Shown here: positions 35,472 through 43,712 of the stretch, in pieces
Layout: the number at the start of each line of letters is the position of its first letter
How positions within the stretch are numbered: the stretch's first letter is position 1
Made by a program: the position numbers and the translations under genes
Notes under the pieces: generated by a model
Told to the model about the DNA's origin: nothing
The model's input: only the letters and a program-made list of their open reading frames with translations
Database searches by the model: none
DNA from: Microcoleus sp. FACHB-1515
Lineage (GTDB): Bacteria; Cyanobacteriota; Cyanobacteriia; Elainellales; Elainellaceae
Reading direction: 5' to 3'
DNA: 64,000 bases
Assembly (NCBI RefSeq): GCF_014696105.1
Contig: NZ_JACJPO010000041.1
Location: 1 to 64,000 of the forward strand

Positions 35472-35520
35472 GTGTCGGGTGTTGGTCAACTCCTAACCCG
35501 TAACCCCTAACCCTTAATCT
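35472..35520. repeat. Heptanucleotide repeat tract upstream of wecB
   Basis: Seven consecutive 7-bp units: GTGTCGG, GTGTTGG, TCAACTC, CTAACCC, GTAACCC, CTAACCC, TTAATCT. The phase is maintained throughout the 49 bp between purU and wecB. This fits the cyanobacterial short tandemly repeated repetitive (STRR) class. Confidence 0.75.
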
Positions 35521-35527
35521 GTGATCA

Positions 35528-36640
35528 ATGCCTGACCCGATTCGCGTCTGCATCATCCTTGGCACTCGACCGGAAGCGATCAAACTCGCTCCGGTGATTC
35601 GGCAATTTCGGCAGTCGCCCCAGTTTGAAACGCAAGTCGTTTTGACCGGACAGCATCGCGAAATGGTGACGCAGGTGATGCAGCTATTTGAACTGGAAAG
35701 CGATCGCGACCTCGCCATCATGCAGCCGCGCCAAACGCTCACCGACATTACCTGTCGCAGCCTTCAGGGACTCGAAGCGCTATTTGCCGAACTTCAGCCG
35801 CAAATGGTTCTCGTGCAGGGCGACACGACAACCGCTTTTGCTGCCGCGCTTGCCGCCTTTTACCAAAAAATTCCGGTTGGTCATGTGGAGGCGGGACTGC
35901 GAACTGATGACCTGTACAATCCCTATCCCGAAGAAGCCAATCGCCGCTTGATTTCGCAGATCACGCAGCTTCACTTTGCGCCGACTCCGGTTGCGGTTGA
36001 GCATCTAAAGCGATCGAGCGTCGTCGGCCAAATTCACCAAACCGGAAATACGGTCATCGATGCGCTGTTGACTGTGGCCGCACAAAATCCGCAGTGTGAG
36101 ATTCCCGGACTGAATTGGGATCAGCATCGCGTCTTGCTGGCAACCGTGCATCGTCGCGAAAACTGGGGCGAACCCTTGGACGAGATTGCCGCTGGATTTC
36201 TGCAAGTGCTGGAGCAATTCCCCGATACCGCTTTGCTGTTGCCGCTGCACCGCAATCCGATCGTCCGCGACCCGTTGCAGGCCAAATTGGGCGATCATCC
36301 CCGCGTTTTTCTCACCGAACCGCTCGACTACAGCGAACTGGTCGGCGCAATTCAGCGGAGCTACCTGCTGCTGACGGATTCCGGCGGTTTGCAGGAAGAA
36401 GCACCCAGCTTGGGTAAGCCCGTTTTGGTGCTGCGCGAAACGACCGAGCGCCCGGAAGCCGTGACAGCGGGAACCGCCAAGCTGATTGGCACACAGGCGA
36501 AAGAGATTTTTGCCAATGCCAGCGAACTGCTGAGCGATCGCACTGCTTACGACCAGATGGCAACCGCAATCAATCCGTTTGGTGACGGCAAGGCGGCAGA
36601 GCGAATCGTGGCGATCGTGCAGGACTACTTCAATTTGTAA
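35528..36640 (+). CDS. wecB: UDP-N-acetylglucosamine 2-epimerase (non-hydrolysing)
   Basis: 370 residues. CIILGTRPEAIKLAPVI at the start, VLTGQHREMV, VQGDTTTAFAAALAAF, VGHVEAGLRT and TDSGGLQEEAPSLGKPVLVLR are family hallmarks. It interconverts UDP-GlcNAc and UDP-ManNAc for envelope polysaccharide. No other polysaccharide genes are immediately adjacent; a GT2 gene lies 2 kb downstream. Confidence 0.96.
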   Translation: MPDPIRVCIILGTRPEAIKLAPVIRQFRQSPQFETQVVLTGQHREMVTQVMQLFELESDRDLAIMQPRQTLTDITCRSLQGLEALFAELQPQMVLVQGDTTTAFAAALAAFYQKIPVGHVEAGLRTDDLYNPYPEEANRRLISQITQLHFAPTPVAVEHLKRSSVVGQIHQTGNTVIDALLTVAAQNPQCEIPGLNWDQHRVLLATVHRRENWGEPLDEIAAGFLQVLEQFPDTALLLPLHRNPIVRDPLQAKLGDHPRVFLTEPLDYSELVGAIQRSYLLLTDSGGLQEEAPSLGKPVLVLRETTERPEAVTAGTAKLIGTQAKEIFANASELLSDRTAYDQMATAINPFGDGKAAERIVAIVQDYFNL

Positions 36641-36643
36641 GCG

Positions 36644-36970
36644 CTATTCGGGCGGCAGTTCCGGCGGTTCCGGCGGGTCGCGATCGAGCAGATTATGCTT
36701 AGCATCTCGCAGTTGATGCCACAGATCTTTAATTTGGTTGTAAGCTTCCTGCGGCGAAATTTTTCCGCCCGATTCCAGCCCGCACAGCAGCGCCACGCGG
36801 CTGGCAAACTCTTGGAGATTGGCATCAAACACCAAATTTTCCGGTGTGAATTCTCCCCGGTAGCGGCTGCGAGGAGTCAAAAATTCAGACTTGAGAATTT
36901 CGTTGCGGTCAGCCTGTGAATCTGGCACGGCGTTAGCACCTGTTGCGATCGCGACTGAAATGACACGCAA
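36644..36970 (-). CDS. DUF7219-like cyanobacterial small protein
   Basis: 108 residues. The conserved segment FLTPRSRYRGEFTPENLVFD followed by LQEFASRVALLCGLESGGKISPQEAYNQI is typical of a common cyanobacterial family now called DUF7219 (from memory). The first 25 residues are variable, so an internal start is possible. Soluble, function unknown. Its stop is 3 bp from the convergent wecB stop. Confidence 0.78.
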   Translation of the reverse strand: MRVISVAIATGANAVPDSQADRNEILKSEFLTPRSRYRGEFTPENLVFDANLQEFASRVALLCGLESGGKISPQEAYNQIKDLWHQLRDAKHNLLDRDPPEPPELPPE

Positions 36971-37144
36971 GTAGCCGCCTATAACTTCAGTAAGCTAGCT
37001 TATTTTGCACCATCCAGTACCCATCTAATGATTGAAATTGCAGCAGGATGAAGCACGGTGCGATCGAAATGCGTGTAGTCTTTCGCATTTCGATCGAACA
37101 AATGCCGCTATTGTGGATAGAGCAATGCCGATCGCCTGCTGCCG

Positions 37145-38410
37145 ATGACTCCAGATTCTCAGCCGCCCACGCCCGACTCAACGCAGCCCAAAATTCTCAG
37201 CAGCCTGAATGGAGAAGTCGCCTCCGAAGCGGCTCGCTCGAATCCGGCTACCTGGCAAGCGGCTGAAAGCGCGATCGCCCCTCGCACTCCCGCTCCCCTC
37301 GCCAAACGGCAGCAACCGCCCCAATCGCTGCTCGTGCTGTTGACGATCGCAATCATGCTGGCGGGCTGGTGGCTAAATCTAAGCTGGGTGGCTTTGGCGG
37401 GGGCGATCGTTGCCCTGCTGATTGCGGGTCGAATTGTCTGGACAGCGCTGCGGCCTGTGCTGGCGGAAATTGTTTCAGACCAGCAAGTCACCGTTACGGT
37501 CAGCATCGTTGGCGTAATCGTCGCGATCTACAGCGTGCTTCGCTTCACCGGAATTACCCGACGCATCGCAGACTGGTACGGCAGCTTCAACTGGGACGCT
37601 TTGGGCGCTTCGGCGGAACTGTTGGGCGCGGTCGGCCAGATTGCGATCGCCGTGCTTGCCGTTTACGTGGCGTGGCGGCAGTACATCATTTCTCGCGATC
37701 TCACCATTCAGCAAAACCTGATCACCCAGCAGCAAACGATCGACTCCTACTTCCAGGGCATTTCGGAACTGGTGCTGGACGAAGAAGGCTTGCTCGAAGA
37801 TGTGCCGCAGGAGCGAGCGATCGCGGAAGGCCGCACAGCCGCGATTTTGAGCAGCGTCGATGGCACAGGCAAAGCAAAGATTCTGCGATTCCTGTCGCGA
37901 TCGCGCCTCTTGACTCCGCTCAGACGCGATCGCCGCTTGGGACGCGCCATCCTCGACGGGACGGGCGGCTATGCGGAAGACCGCGAATATGGAGTGCGCG
38001 TGATCGATTTGGGCGTGATGCTGGCCGTTTCCAACCTGGCCGGAACCGACTTGCGCTGGACGGATCTGAGCGATGCCAATTTGATTCGCGCCAATTTGAG
38101 CCGCTGCGATCTCGTCAAAACCAATCTGGCTCGCACGATTTTGTATGAAGCCGATCTATCCGGCTCGGACATGATGGGCACACGCTTGTTCTATGGCCCA
38201 GTTGAAACTGCTTCGCCCCGCAGCCGCACCGACCTCCCCGACTACAAAACCGGAGCCTTTACGGGAGCCGTGATTGAAAATGCGGATTTCTCCAACGTCG
38301 TCCGCCTCAGTGAAGAACAGCGGCAATATTGCTGCGCTTGGGGCGGCTCGGCCACGCGATCGACCATTCCCGGCGGCTGCGAAGGCATTCCGAATCGGCT
38401 GGGAAGGTAG
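37145..38410 (+). CDS. Membrane protein with pentapeptide repeats
   Basis: 421 residues. Pro-rich N-terminus, membrane helices near 62-80, 82-100, 118-136 and 160-180, a helical cytoplasmic region (IISRDLTIQQNLITQQQTID), and a pentapeptide-repeat stretch about 298-350 (NLAGTDLRWTDLSDANLIRA). The repeats form a right-handed beta helix used as a protein-interaction surface; a KAP/potassium-channel-like role has been guessed for similar cyanobacterial proteins, but nothing here proves it. Confidence 0.82.
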   Translation: MTPDSQPPTPDSTQPKILSSLNGEVASEAARSNPATWQAAESAIAPRTPAPLAKRQQPPQSLLVLLTIAIMLAGWWLNLSWVALAGAIVALLIAGRIVWTALRPVLAEIVSDQQVTVTVSIVGVIVAIYSVLRFTGITRRIADWYGSFNWDALGASAELLGAVGQIAIAVLAVYVAWRQYIISRDLTIQQNLITQQQTIDSYFQGISELVLDEEGLLEDVPQERAIAEGRTAAILSSVDGTGKAKILRFLSRSRLLTPLRRDRRLGRAILDGTGGYAEDREYGVRVIDLGVMLAVSNLAGTDLRWTDLSDANLIRANLSRCDLVKTNLARTILYEADLSGSDMMGTRLFYGPVETASPRSRTDLPDYKTGAFTGAVIENADFSNVVRLSEEQRQYCCAWGGSATRSTIPGGCEGIPNRLGR

Positions 38411-38438
38411 GGTGTCGAGACGCGAGGTCTTGGGGTTG

Positions 38439-38458
38439 AGACGCGAGATCTCGCGTCT
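38439..38458. repeat. Perfect 20-bp palindrome with a nearby partial direct copy
   Basis: AGACGCGAGATCTCGCGTCT is its own reverse complement. A second GAGACGCGAG lies 22 bp upstream (38417-38426). It is in the spacer between the pentapeptide and GT2 genes. The AGACGCG...CGCGTCT style recurs in many cyanobacterial genomes as an intergenic repeat. Confidence 0.85.
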
Positions 38459-38538
38459 GTACGGGGGGGCAGTTTGCTTCTGCTCCTGCCTTTCTCTGCC
38501 TTCTGCTATTGTGGCATCAAGCTTTTTTGGAGGTGGAC

Positions 38539-39501
38539 ATGGATGAAAATCATCCGGTGCTGTCGATCGTTGTGCCGATGCATAACGAGCAGGACAACCT
38601 CGACTATTTGTTTGAGCGATTGAAAGATGTCCTCGATCGCCTCAATCTCAGCTACGAAATTATCTGCATCGACGATGGCAGCCGCGATCGCACTTTGCCG
38701 CTTCTGGTGAAGCATCACTATCTCGATTCGCGCATCAAAATCATCAGCTTTTCGCGCAATTTTGGCAAAGAAATCGCTTTGACAGCGGGAATCGACTACG
38801 CCAATGGGGATGCCGTCATTCCGATCGATGCTGACCTGCAAGACCCGCCAGAACTGATCGAAGCGCTGATCGGCAAGTGGCGCGAAGGCTATGACGTGGT
38901 GTATGCCACAAGGCGATCGCGTTTGGGAGAAAGCTGGCTCAAACGCTTCACGGCGGGCAGTTTCTACCGCGTCATCGACAAAATTGGCAGCATCACGATT
39001 CCTCGCGATACCGGAGATTTTCGCCTGCTCGATCGCCGCGTCGTAGACGTACTCAAGCAACTGCCGGAACGGACGCGCTTTATGAAAGGCTTGTTTGCCT
39101 GGGTCGGTTTTCGTCAAACTTCGATTCTGTTCGATCGCCAAGAGCGCTATCAAGGCCGCAGCAGTTGGAACTATTGGCGCTTGTGGAATTTTGCCGTTGA
39201 TGGCATCACTTCTTTTAGCTTGCTGCCGCTGAAAGTGTGGAGCTATGTCGGCATTTTGTTTTCTTTGCTGGCCTTTGTTTATGGCACATTTTTGATTATT
39301 CGCACTTTAATTTTGGGTGCGGATGTGCCGGGTTTTGCTTCAATTATGGTCGCTGTTTTGTTTTTGGGTGGGGTGCAATTAATTACGCTGGGAATTTTAG
39401 GTGAATATCTCGGTCGAGTCTATGAAGAAGTGAAAGGAAGACCGCTGTATTTGGTGCGCGATCGCTATGGACTTGACACTCATTCACCGACTCAGCGCTA
39501 A
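38539..39501 (+). CDS. GT2 glycosyltransferase, polyprenyl-phosphate sugar transferase type (GtrB/DPM-like)
   Basis: 320 residues. Cytosolic GT-A domain (LSIVVPMHNEQDNL, DDGS, then IDADLQDPPELI with the metal-binding DAD) and two C-terminal membrane helices (about 235-258, 268-295), ending YLGRVYEEVKGRPLYLV. This architecture transfers a sugar from a nucleotide donor onto polyprenyl phosphate. The ATG at 38539 sits 6 bases after GGAGG. A GT39-type enzyme such as the one at 6202 could use such a product, but linkage is only a guess. Confidence 0.93.
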   Translation: MDENHPVLSIVVPMHNEQDNLDYLFERLKDVLDRLNLSYEIICIDDGSRDRTLPLLVKHHYLDSRIKIISFSRNFGKEIALTAGIDYANGDAVIPIDADLQDPPELIEALIGKWREGYDVVYATRRSRLGESWLKRFTAGSFYRVIDKIGSITIPRDTGDFRLLDRRVVDVLKQLPERTRFMKGLFAWVGFRQTSILFDRQERYQGRSSWNYWRLWNFAVDGITSFSLLPLKVWSYVGILFSLLAFVYGTFLIIRTLILGADVPGFASIMVAVLFLGGVQLITLGILGEYLGRVYEEVKGRPLYLVRDRYGLDTHSPTQR

Positions 39502-39537
39502 TCGATCGATACCAGTTCATCTCTAACCAAACCTTCT

Positions 39538-40173
39538 ATGCACCCTCAACTCATCCCTTCCGTTTCCAAAGGTTTGTGCGTTGCCTTGTTTGCCAGTGGA
39601 ATTTTATTTGCACCCAGCGCGCTCGCTTGTGGTGAAACTCCTTCAGTTCAAGCTACCGCCTATCCGACTATTGACCAAATTCATTTAGGAATGTCAGGAG
39701 CAGAGGCGCTTCAACGATTAGGAACGCCCGAAAGTGTCGAGCGAGGTGGAAATCGCTGCGGCTTTAGCTTTGTTATCTTGTTCTATCCTCAATTTCTTGT
39801 CGCGATTCAAGTTCCAAGAGAGGCGATTGGTTTGGACGCGATCGATTCTGCTGCACAAGGCGTTGTCATTGATCTTTTGATTAGCCGTCCAGATTTTTCA
39901 ACGGAAGAAGGTGTATCGATCGGTGCAGGCAGAAGTGAGGTGATTGATATCTATGGCAATCCACAAGAAGCGCAACAAACTCAAGGTGACGTGCTGTTCT
40001 TTCCGCGATCCGGCTACTGGCTGATATTGCACTTTAGAGACGATCGAGTTGCTGAAATCAGGTATCTTCTTAATTCATCTATACCCGTCTTAAATCGATC
40101 GCTTCGCCCGTTTCTGCCGATCGCATTGCTGCTTCTGCCACCTTCAACGCATACAAACTCGAACTTGGACTGA
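39538..40173 (+). CDS. Exported protein with BamE/SmpA-like repeats
   Basis: 211 residues. Signal peptide ending SALA-C (about 28-31, possibly a lipoprotein). The core IDQIHLGMSGAEALQRLGTPESV and the later SIGAGRSEVIDIYGNPQE look like two SmpA/OmlA-type beta-alpha units. The last 32 codons lie inside the 3' end of the convergent oxidoreductase gene (95-bp overlap), and this tail (VLNRSLRPFLPIALLLLPPS) does not look like the rest. The original stop may have been lost. Function unknown. Confidence 0.72.
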   Translation: MHPQLIPSVSKGLCVALFASGILFAPSALACGETPSVQATAYPTIDQIHLGMSGAEALQRLGTPESVERGGNRCGFSFVILFYPQFLVAIQVPREAIGLDAIDSAAQGVVIDLLISRPDFSTEEGVSIGAGRSEVIDIYGNPQEAQQTQGDVLFFPRSGYWLILHFRDDRVAEIRYLLNSSIPVLNRSLRPFLPIALLLLPPSTHTNSNLD

Positions 40174-41047
40174 CATATAAAGGTGCGCCTGCTGTCAGGT
40201 GATCGAGGACGTTAGCGGTATCTTTGGCGAACAGGCCGCGACGAGTGCCCATGTCCAGCGATCGCTCCCCTTCTGCCGAAATCAAAGTGCCTTTGTCGGT
40301 GTCGAGAACCAGAGCGCCGCGATCGCCTTGGATGACGAGCGATCGTTCTGCCTGCCACAAGGCTTCACCTTTGCCGTAGACCACTTCGGCCACCAGTCCG
40401 CTGCTAAAGCGCAACAGTGCCGTACAGAGACAGGAGGTGTAGCGATCGGAACTGCCCGAAAAGCGAGCTTGGCAGGCCACCGAATCGATCGTGCCGAATA
40501 CAGCCGTCAGCCGATGAATGCGCGAAAGCGCTCCGATGAACGGAAAGCCAAACAGGGCAGGCTGATATGTCCACTTGTTGGGCGCGGGGTGCTGCGGATT
40601 GATGCTGGCATAGCGGACGTAGAACGGGTTGCCAATTTGCGGCAGTTCGCGCACCAGCGTTTGATGAATGCCGCTGAGCAGTTCAATATGCTCCACGTGC
40701 AAGAGCTTTTGCTGAGTTTGCGCCAGTTCAATCAGGTCGGCGGCGGCAGTGGCATTCAGGGCGAGCGGATATTCAACCACCGTGTGTTTTTCGGCAGTCA
40801 GGGCGGCACGAGCGATCGCCTCATGGTCGCGATTCACAGTGGCAATCACCACGAGATCGACATCTGAGGCGATCAAGTCCGTCCAGCTTGCATAGGCTTG
40901 GGCGTTGTAGCTGTCGGCAAAAGCGATCGCAGCTTCGATCGAATGGCCGCAAACGGCGATGAGTTCAGCGCGATCGTCACTGGAAAAAGCGTCGGCGCGA
41001 AGTTTGGCAGCATAGCCTGTTCCAACCAGGCCAACTCGAACAGGCAT
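40079..41047 (-). CDS. Gfo/Idh/MocA family oxidoreductase
   Basis: 322 residues. Rossmann start MPVRVGLVGTGYAAKLRADAF, then LVVIATVNRDHEAIARAAL and HTVVEYPLALNATAADLIEL (the EKP-type region reads EYP). C-terminal beta domain follows. In-frame ATGs upstream (41068, 41074, 41113) are possible; 41047 matches the domain start. NAD(P)-dependent sugar or other substrate oxidoreductase, substrate unknown; EYP in place of EKP removes the usual catalytic Lys. Confidence 0.88.
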   Translation of the reverse strand: MPVRVGLVGTGYAAKLRADAFSSDDRAELIAVCGHSIEAAIAFADSYNAQAYASWTDLIASDVDLVVIATVNRDHEAIARAALTAEKHTVVEYPLALNATAAADLIELAQTQQKLLHVEHIELLSGIHQTLVRELPQIGNPFYVRYASINPQHPAPNKWTYQPALFGFPFIGALSRIHRLTAVFGTIDSVACQARFSGSSDRYTSCLCTALLRFSSGLVAEVVYGKGEALWQAERSLVIQGDRGALVLDTDKGTLISAEGERSLDMGTRRGLFAKDTANVLDHLTAGAPLYVSPSSSLYALKVAEAAMRSAETGEAIDLRRV

Positions 41048-41308
41048 GAGCAATTTGAGAAAAGTCATCCGCATTATCGCAGGAGAATGGAACGCGATCG
41101 CGCCATAGCACAAGAATCCGTGCGGATATAAGTAATTTAAGATAAAAACAATTTTTTACATTACGAATCCCATTCACAGCAGGGGATGCGGTGAAATAGT
41201 TTTCCCGTAGTATCTAGAAAGGAGAACGCTGAACCGCAATCAATGCGCTGATTCCAGGGCAGGTTGCGAAAGTGATTCATACTGCCGTTGACACATTGAG
41301 AGGACGAC

Positions 41309-41608
41309 ATGCCTAGCTTTAAAGTAACGCTAATCAATGAAGCTGAAGGGTTAAACACCACGATTGATGTACCCGATGACGAGTACATTCTCGATGCGGC
41401 GGAAGAGCAAGGTCTTGATTTGCCCTACTCTTGCCGTGCGGGTGCTTGCTCGACCTGCGCTGGAAAAATTACTGCTGGAACCGTTGACCAGTCTGACCAA
41501 TCCTTCCTGGATGATGACCAAATCGAAGCAGGCTATGTGCTGACCTGTGTGGCATACCCGACTTCGGATTGCACGATCATGACGCACCAAGAAGAAGAAC
41601 TGTACTAA
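41309..41608 (+). CDS. petF: [2Fe-2S] plant-type ferredoxin
   Basis: 99 residues. Ligands Cys42, Cys47, Cys50 and Cys80 in the C-x4-C-x2-C-x29-C arrangement ([14 protein letters not shown]), and the C-terminal EEELY shared by photosynthetic ferredoxins. It accepts electrons from photosystem I and feeds FNR, nitrite reductase and others. A GAGAGGA ribosome site precedes the ATG. A HIP1-centred terminator follows. Confidence 0.96.
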   Translation: MPSFKVTLINEAEGLNTTIDVPDDEYILDAAEEQGLDLPYSCRAGACSTCAGKITAGTVDQSDQSFLDDDQIEAGYVLTCVAYPTSDCTIMTHQEEELY

Positions 41609-41724
41609 ATTTTGACTAATTGCGATCGATCGTGACTCACGGTTTTTCACAAACCCGTTTGAAGCGTTCATCCTGCATTTGGTCTTCGTGTGGTTGCCCC
41701 TCACCCTTATTTGAATTGAACTTC

Positions 41725-41757
41725 AAAGCAGAAGCGATCGCTTCTGCTTTTGTTTTT
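41725..41757 (+). terminator. Ferredoxin-gene terminator built on HIP1
   Basis: A 26-bp perfect palindrome (41725-41750) whose centre is GCGATCGC, flanked by AAAGCAGAA and TTCTGCTTT, and followed by TGTTTTTT. A 13-bp stem with a U-run is a strong rho-independent terminator. It lies about 117 bp after the ferredoxin stop. Confidence 0.85.
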
Positions 41758-41904
41758 TGGCGATCGAACAAGCTGTATCAAGATCGAATTCTATTGATGA
41801 TTTTGATAGGAAAAGATGCGGGTACAGCGCGATCGCTCTACCCAAACTTTTTCTTTCGCGGGGCAATGATAGGCTAGCTTTTGTCTTGATAAGCGATTTT
41901 GCTG

Positions 41905-42837
41905 ATGGCTGCTCCTCGTTCGTCTTCGCGCAATCTGCCCGATCGATCGCCTCCGCCGTCTCGTCCACGCCTGGTCAATCCCAGCGGCAGCAAATCTGGA
42001 ATTGTTCGCGTGGGCGCAAAGCTGGCGCGGTGGCGCGATCCGTACCATCTGCTGCTCACCATGTCTTGGGTGCAGTATTTCATCTTGACGTTTATTTCGT
42101 TTGTGGCGGCGAATGCGCTGTTTGCGTTTTTGTATCTGCTGGGCGGTGACGGCATTGCGAATGCTCAGCCCGGTTCGTTTCCCGATGCGTTTTTCTTCAG
42201 TGTGCAGACGATGGCCTCGATCGGATATGGGGCAATGTATCCAACGACGACCTGGGCAAACGTGGTGGTGACGATCGAGGCGCTCACAGGTTTACTCGGC
42301 TTGGCAATGGCAACTGGATTGATGTTTGCCCGCTTTGCCCGTCCGACTGCTCGCGTGTTGTTCAGCAAAACTGCGGTGATTACCGTGCAAGATGACCTGC
42401 CGACGCTGATGCTGCGAGCCGCGAATCAACGGCACAATCAGGTGATCGAGGCGCAGACGCGGATGACGCTAGTGCGAAATGTAACCACGCCCGAAGGCGA
42501 ATTTATGCGGCGCTTTTACGACATGAAGCTGGTGCGATCGCAAACGCCTGTGTTTGTCTTGACCTGGACGATTATGCACCCGATCGATTCAGACAGTCCG
42601 CTGTATGGCATGACGGCAGAAGATTTGGCGGAAGTCGAAGCGGAAGTGGTCGTGACGCTGACCGGACTCGATGAAACTTTTGCCCAAACAATTCACGCTC
42701 GCTATTCCTACATCGCCAGTGAAATTCTGTGGAATATGCGCTTTGAGGACATTCTCTCGCGCCTGCCAGATGGTCGTCGCGCAGTGGACTATCGCCGCTT
42801 TCACGAAGTTGCACCTGCACGCGAAGCCAAATTGTGA
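41905..42837 (+). CDS. Inward-rectifier-type (KirBac-like) potassium channel
   Basis: 310 residues. Slide-helix region WRDPYHLLLTMSW, outer helix about 55-78, pore helix and selectivity filter TMASIGYGAMYP (S105-I-G-Y-G109), inner helix about 119-143, then a cytoplasmic immunoglobulin-like domain (LMLRAANQRHNQVIEAQ, LTWTIMHPIDSDSPLYG). These are hallmark Kir features; the last phrase matches eukaryotic Kir channels. ATG at 41905 chosen over TTG at 41899. Predicted tetrameric K+ channel of the plasma membrane. Confidence 0.93.
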   Translation: MAAPRSSSRNLPDRSPPPSRPRLVNPSGSKSGIVRVGAKLARWRDPYHLLLTMSWVQYFILTFISFVAANALFAFLYLLGGDGIANAQPGSFPDAFFFSVQTMASIGYGAMYPTTTWANVVVTIEALTGLLGLAMATGLMFARFARPTARVLFSKTAVITVQDDLPTLMLRAANQRHNQVIEAQTRMTLVRNVTTPEGEFMRRFYDMKLVRSQTPVFVLTWTIMHPIDSDSPLYGMTAEDLAEVEAEVVVTLTGLDETFAQTIHARYSYIASEILWNMRFEDILSRLPDGRRAVDYRRFHEVAPAREAKL

Positions 42838-43039
42838 ATCGGGTGATCGCAGCTCCAATTCGCTTGTCTACTCTCTTGAGATAGAGAAACAGAAATTATC
42901 GATCGATTTGAAAGTCAAGAATTGGATCGAATTATTGAGGATTGTGTAACTCTTGTGTCTTGTTATGTTTTTGACTGATTGAACACGCAGCACTTGGGTA
43001 TTCTGTAAAAAATAAAGAAAAGCTTAAGGACAACGCCAC

Positions 43040-43249
43040 ATGACTCCTCTGCTGCTACACCAACTGTGGACATTGGTTGAAACCACTCAGGCTCAACTGC
43101 TGCTGAGCCTGGACGACAACAGCCTTGTCCAGTTTTTGATCGGTCAGCTTCGCGGCCAGCGATCGATCAACCATCAAGAGAGCGACACGGTCACTACCTA
43201 TCTCTATTCTCGTCTGACCTTGATTCGCGACTTGGCGCAGGAGCGCTAA
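43040..43249 (+). CDS. Conserved small cyanobacterial protein
   Basis: 69 residues, helical: LLHQLWTLVETTQAQLLLSL, then LVQFLIGQLRGQRSINHQES and TYLYSRLTLIRDLAQER. No membrane helix or motif. AAGGAC ribosome site 9 bp before the ATG. I recognise the pattern as a common cyanobacterial hypothetical but know no function. Confidence 0.72.
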   Translation: MTPLLLHQLWTLVETTQAQLLLSLDDNSLVQFLIGQLRGQRSINHQESDTVTTYLYSRLTLIRDLAQER

Positions 43250-43382
43250 GCGCTTTGTGCGATCGCTCATCACCCAAAGCGAAAGCGGGCTGCTTCACCA
43301 TCGATCGCTACTGAAAGATTACGCCGAATTTGCAGCGCTACAAACCGCCATTTCACAGTAAAATGGTCAAAGTGCCTGGCCT

Positions 43383-43467
43383 GGAGAGGTGGCAGAGCGG
43401 TTGAATGCGCTTGACTCGAAATCAAGTTTGGGGCAACTCAACGGGGGTTCGAATCCCCCCCTCTCCG
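43383..43467 (+). tRNA. tRNA-Ser (CGA)
   Basis: An 85-nt class II tRNA. Acceptor GGAGAGG/CCTCTCC, anticodon arm CTTGA-CTCGAAA-TCAAG with CGA at 43417-43419, long variable arm and T arm GGGGG-TTCGAAT-CCCCC, discriminator G. Confidence 0.96.
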
Positions 43468-43564
43468 TTTTGAACTGTTTTGTGTGAAGCGATCGCTTGA
43501 CCCGTGCGATCGATTTTACTTTGCGATCGCTCAAAGGTTTGCGATAGCATAAGAGGCGCACCTT

Positions 43565-43649
43565 GGAGAGGTGGCAGAGTGGTCGAATGCGCTCGACTTG
43601 AAATCGAGTGTTGTGAAAGCAACCGTGGGTTCGAATCCCACCCTCTCCG
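43565..43649 (+). tRNA. tRNA-Ser (TGA)
   Basis: An 85-nt class II tRNA with the same acceptor stem and D-arm as its neighbour. Anticodon arm CTCGA-CTTGAAA-TCGAG with TGA at 43599-43601, T arm GTGGG-TTCGAAT-CCCAC, discriminator G. It follows the CGA isoacceptor by 97 bp. Confidence 0.96.
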
Positions 43650-43712
43650 TTCTCGGCAAATCGCGATCGTCTCTTGTATCCTCAAAGAGATTCCTTCCGA
43701 ACAAAACCGTTT

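Noticed and set aside
35472-35520. CTAACCC repeats as a CRISPR array or telomere-like end
   Set aside because: Units are 7 bp without spacers and lie between two ordinary genes; this is a heptamer repeat tract.
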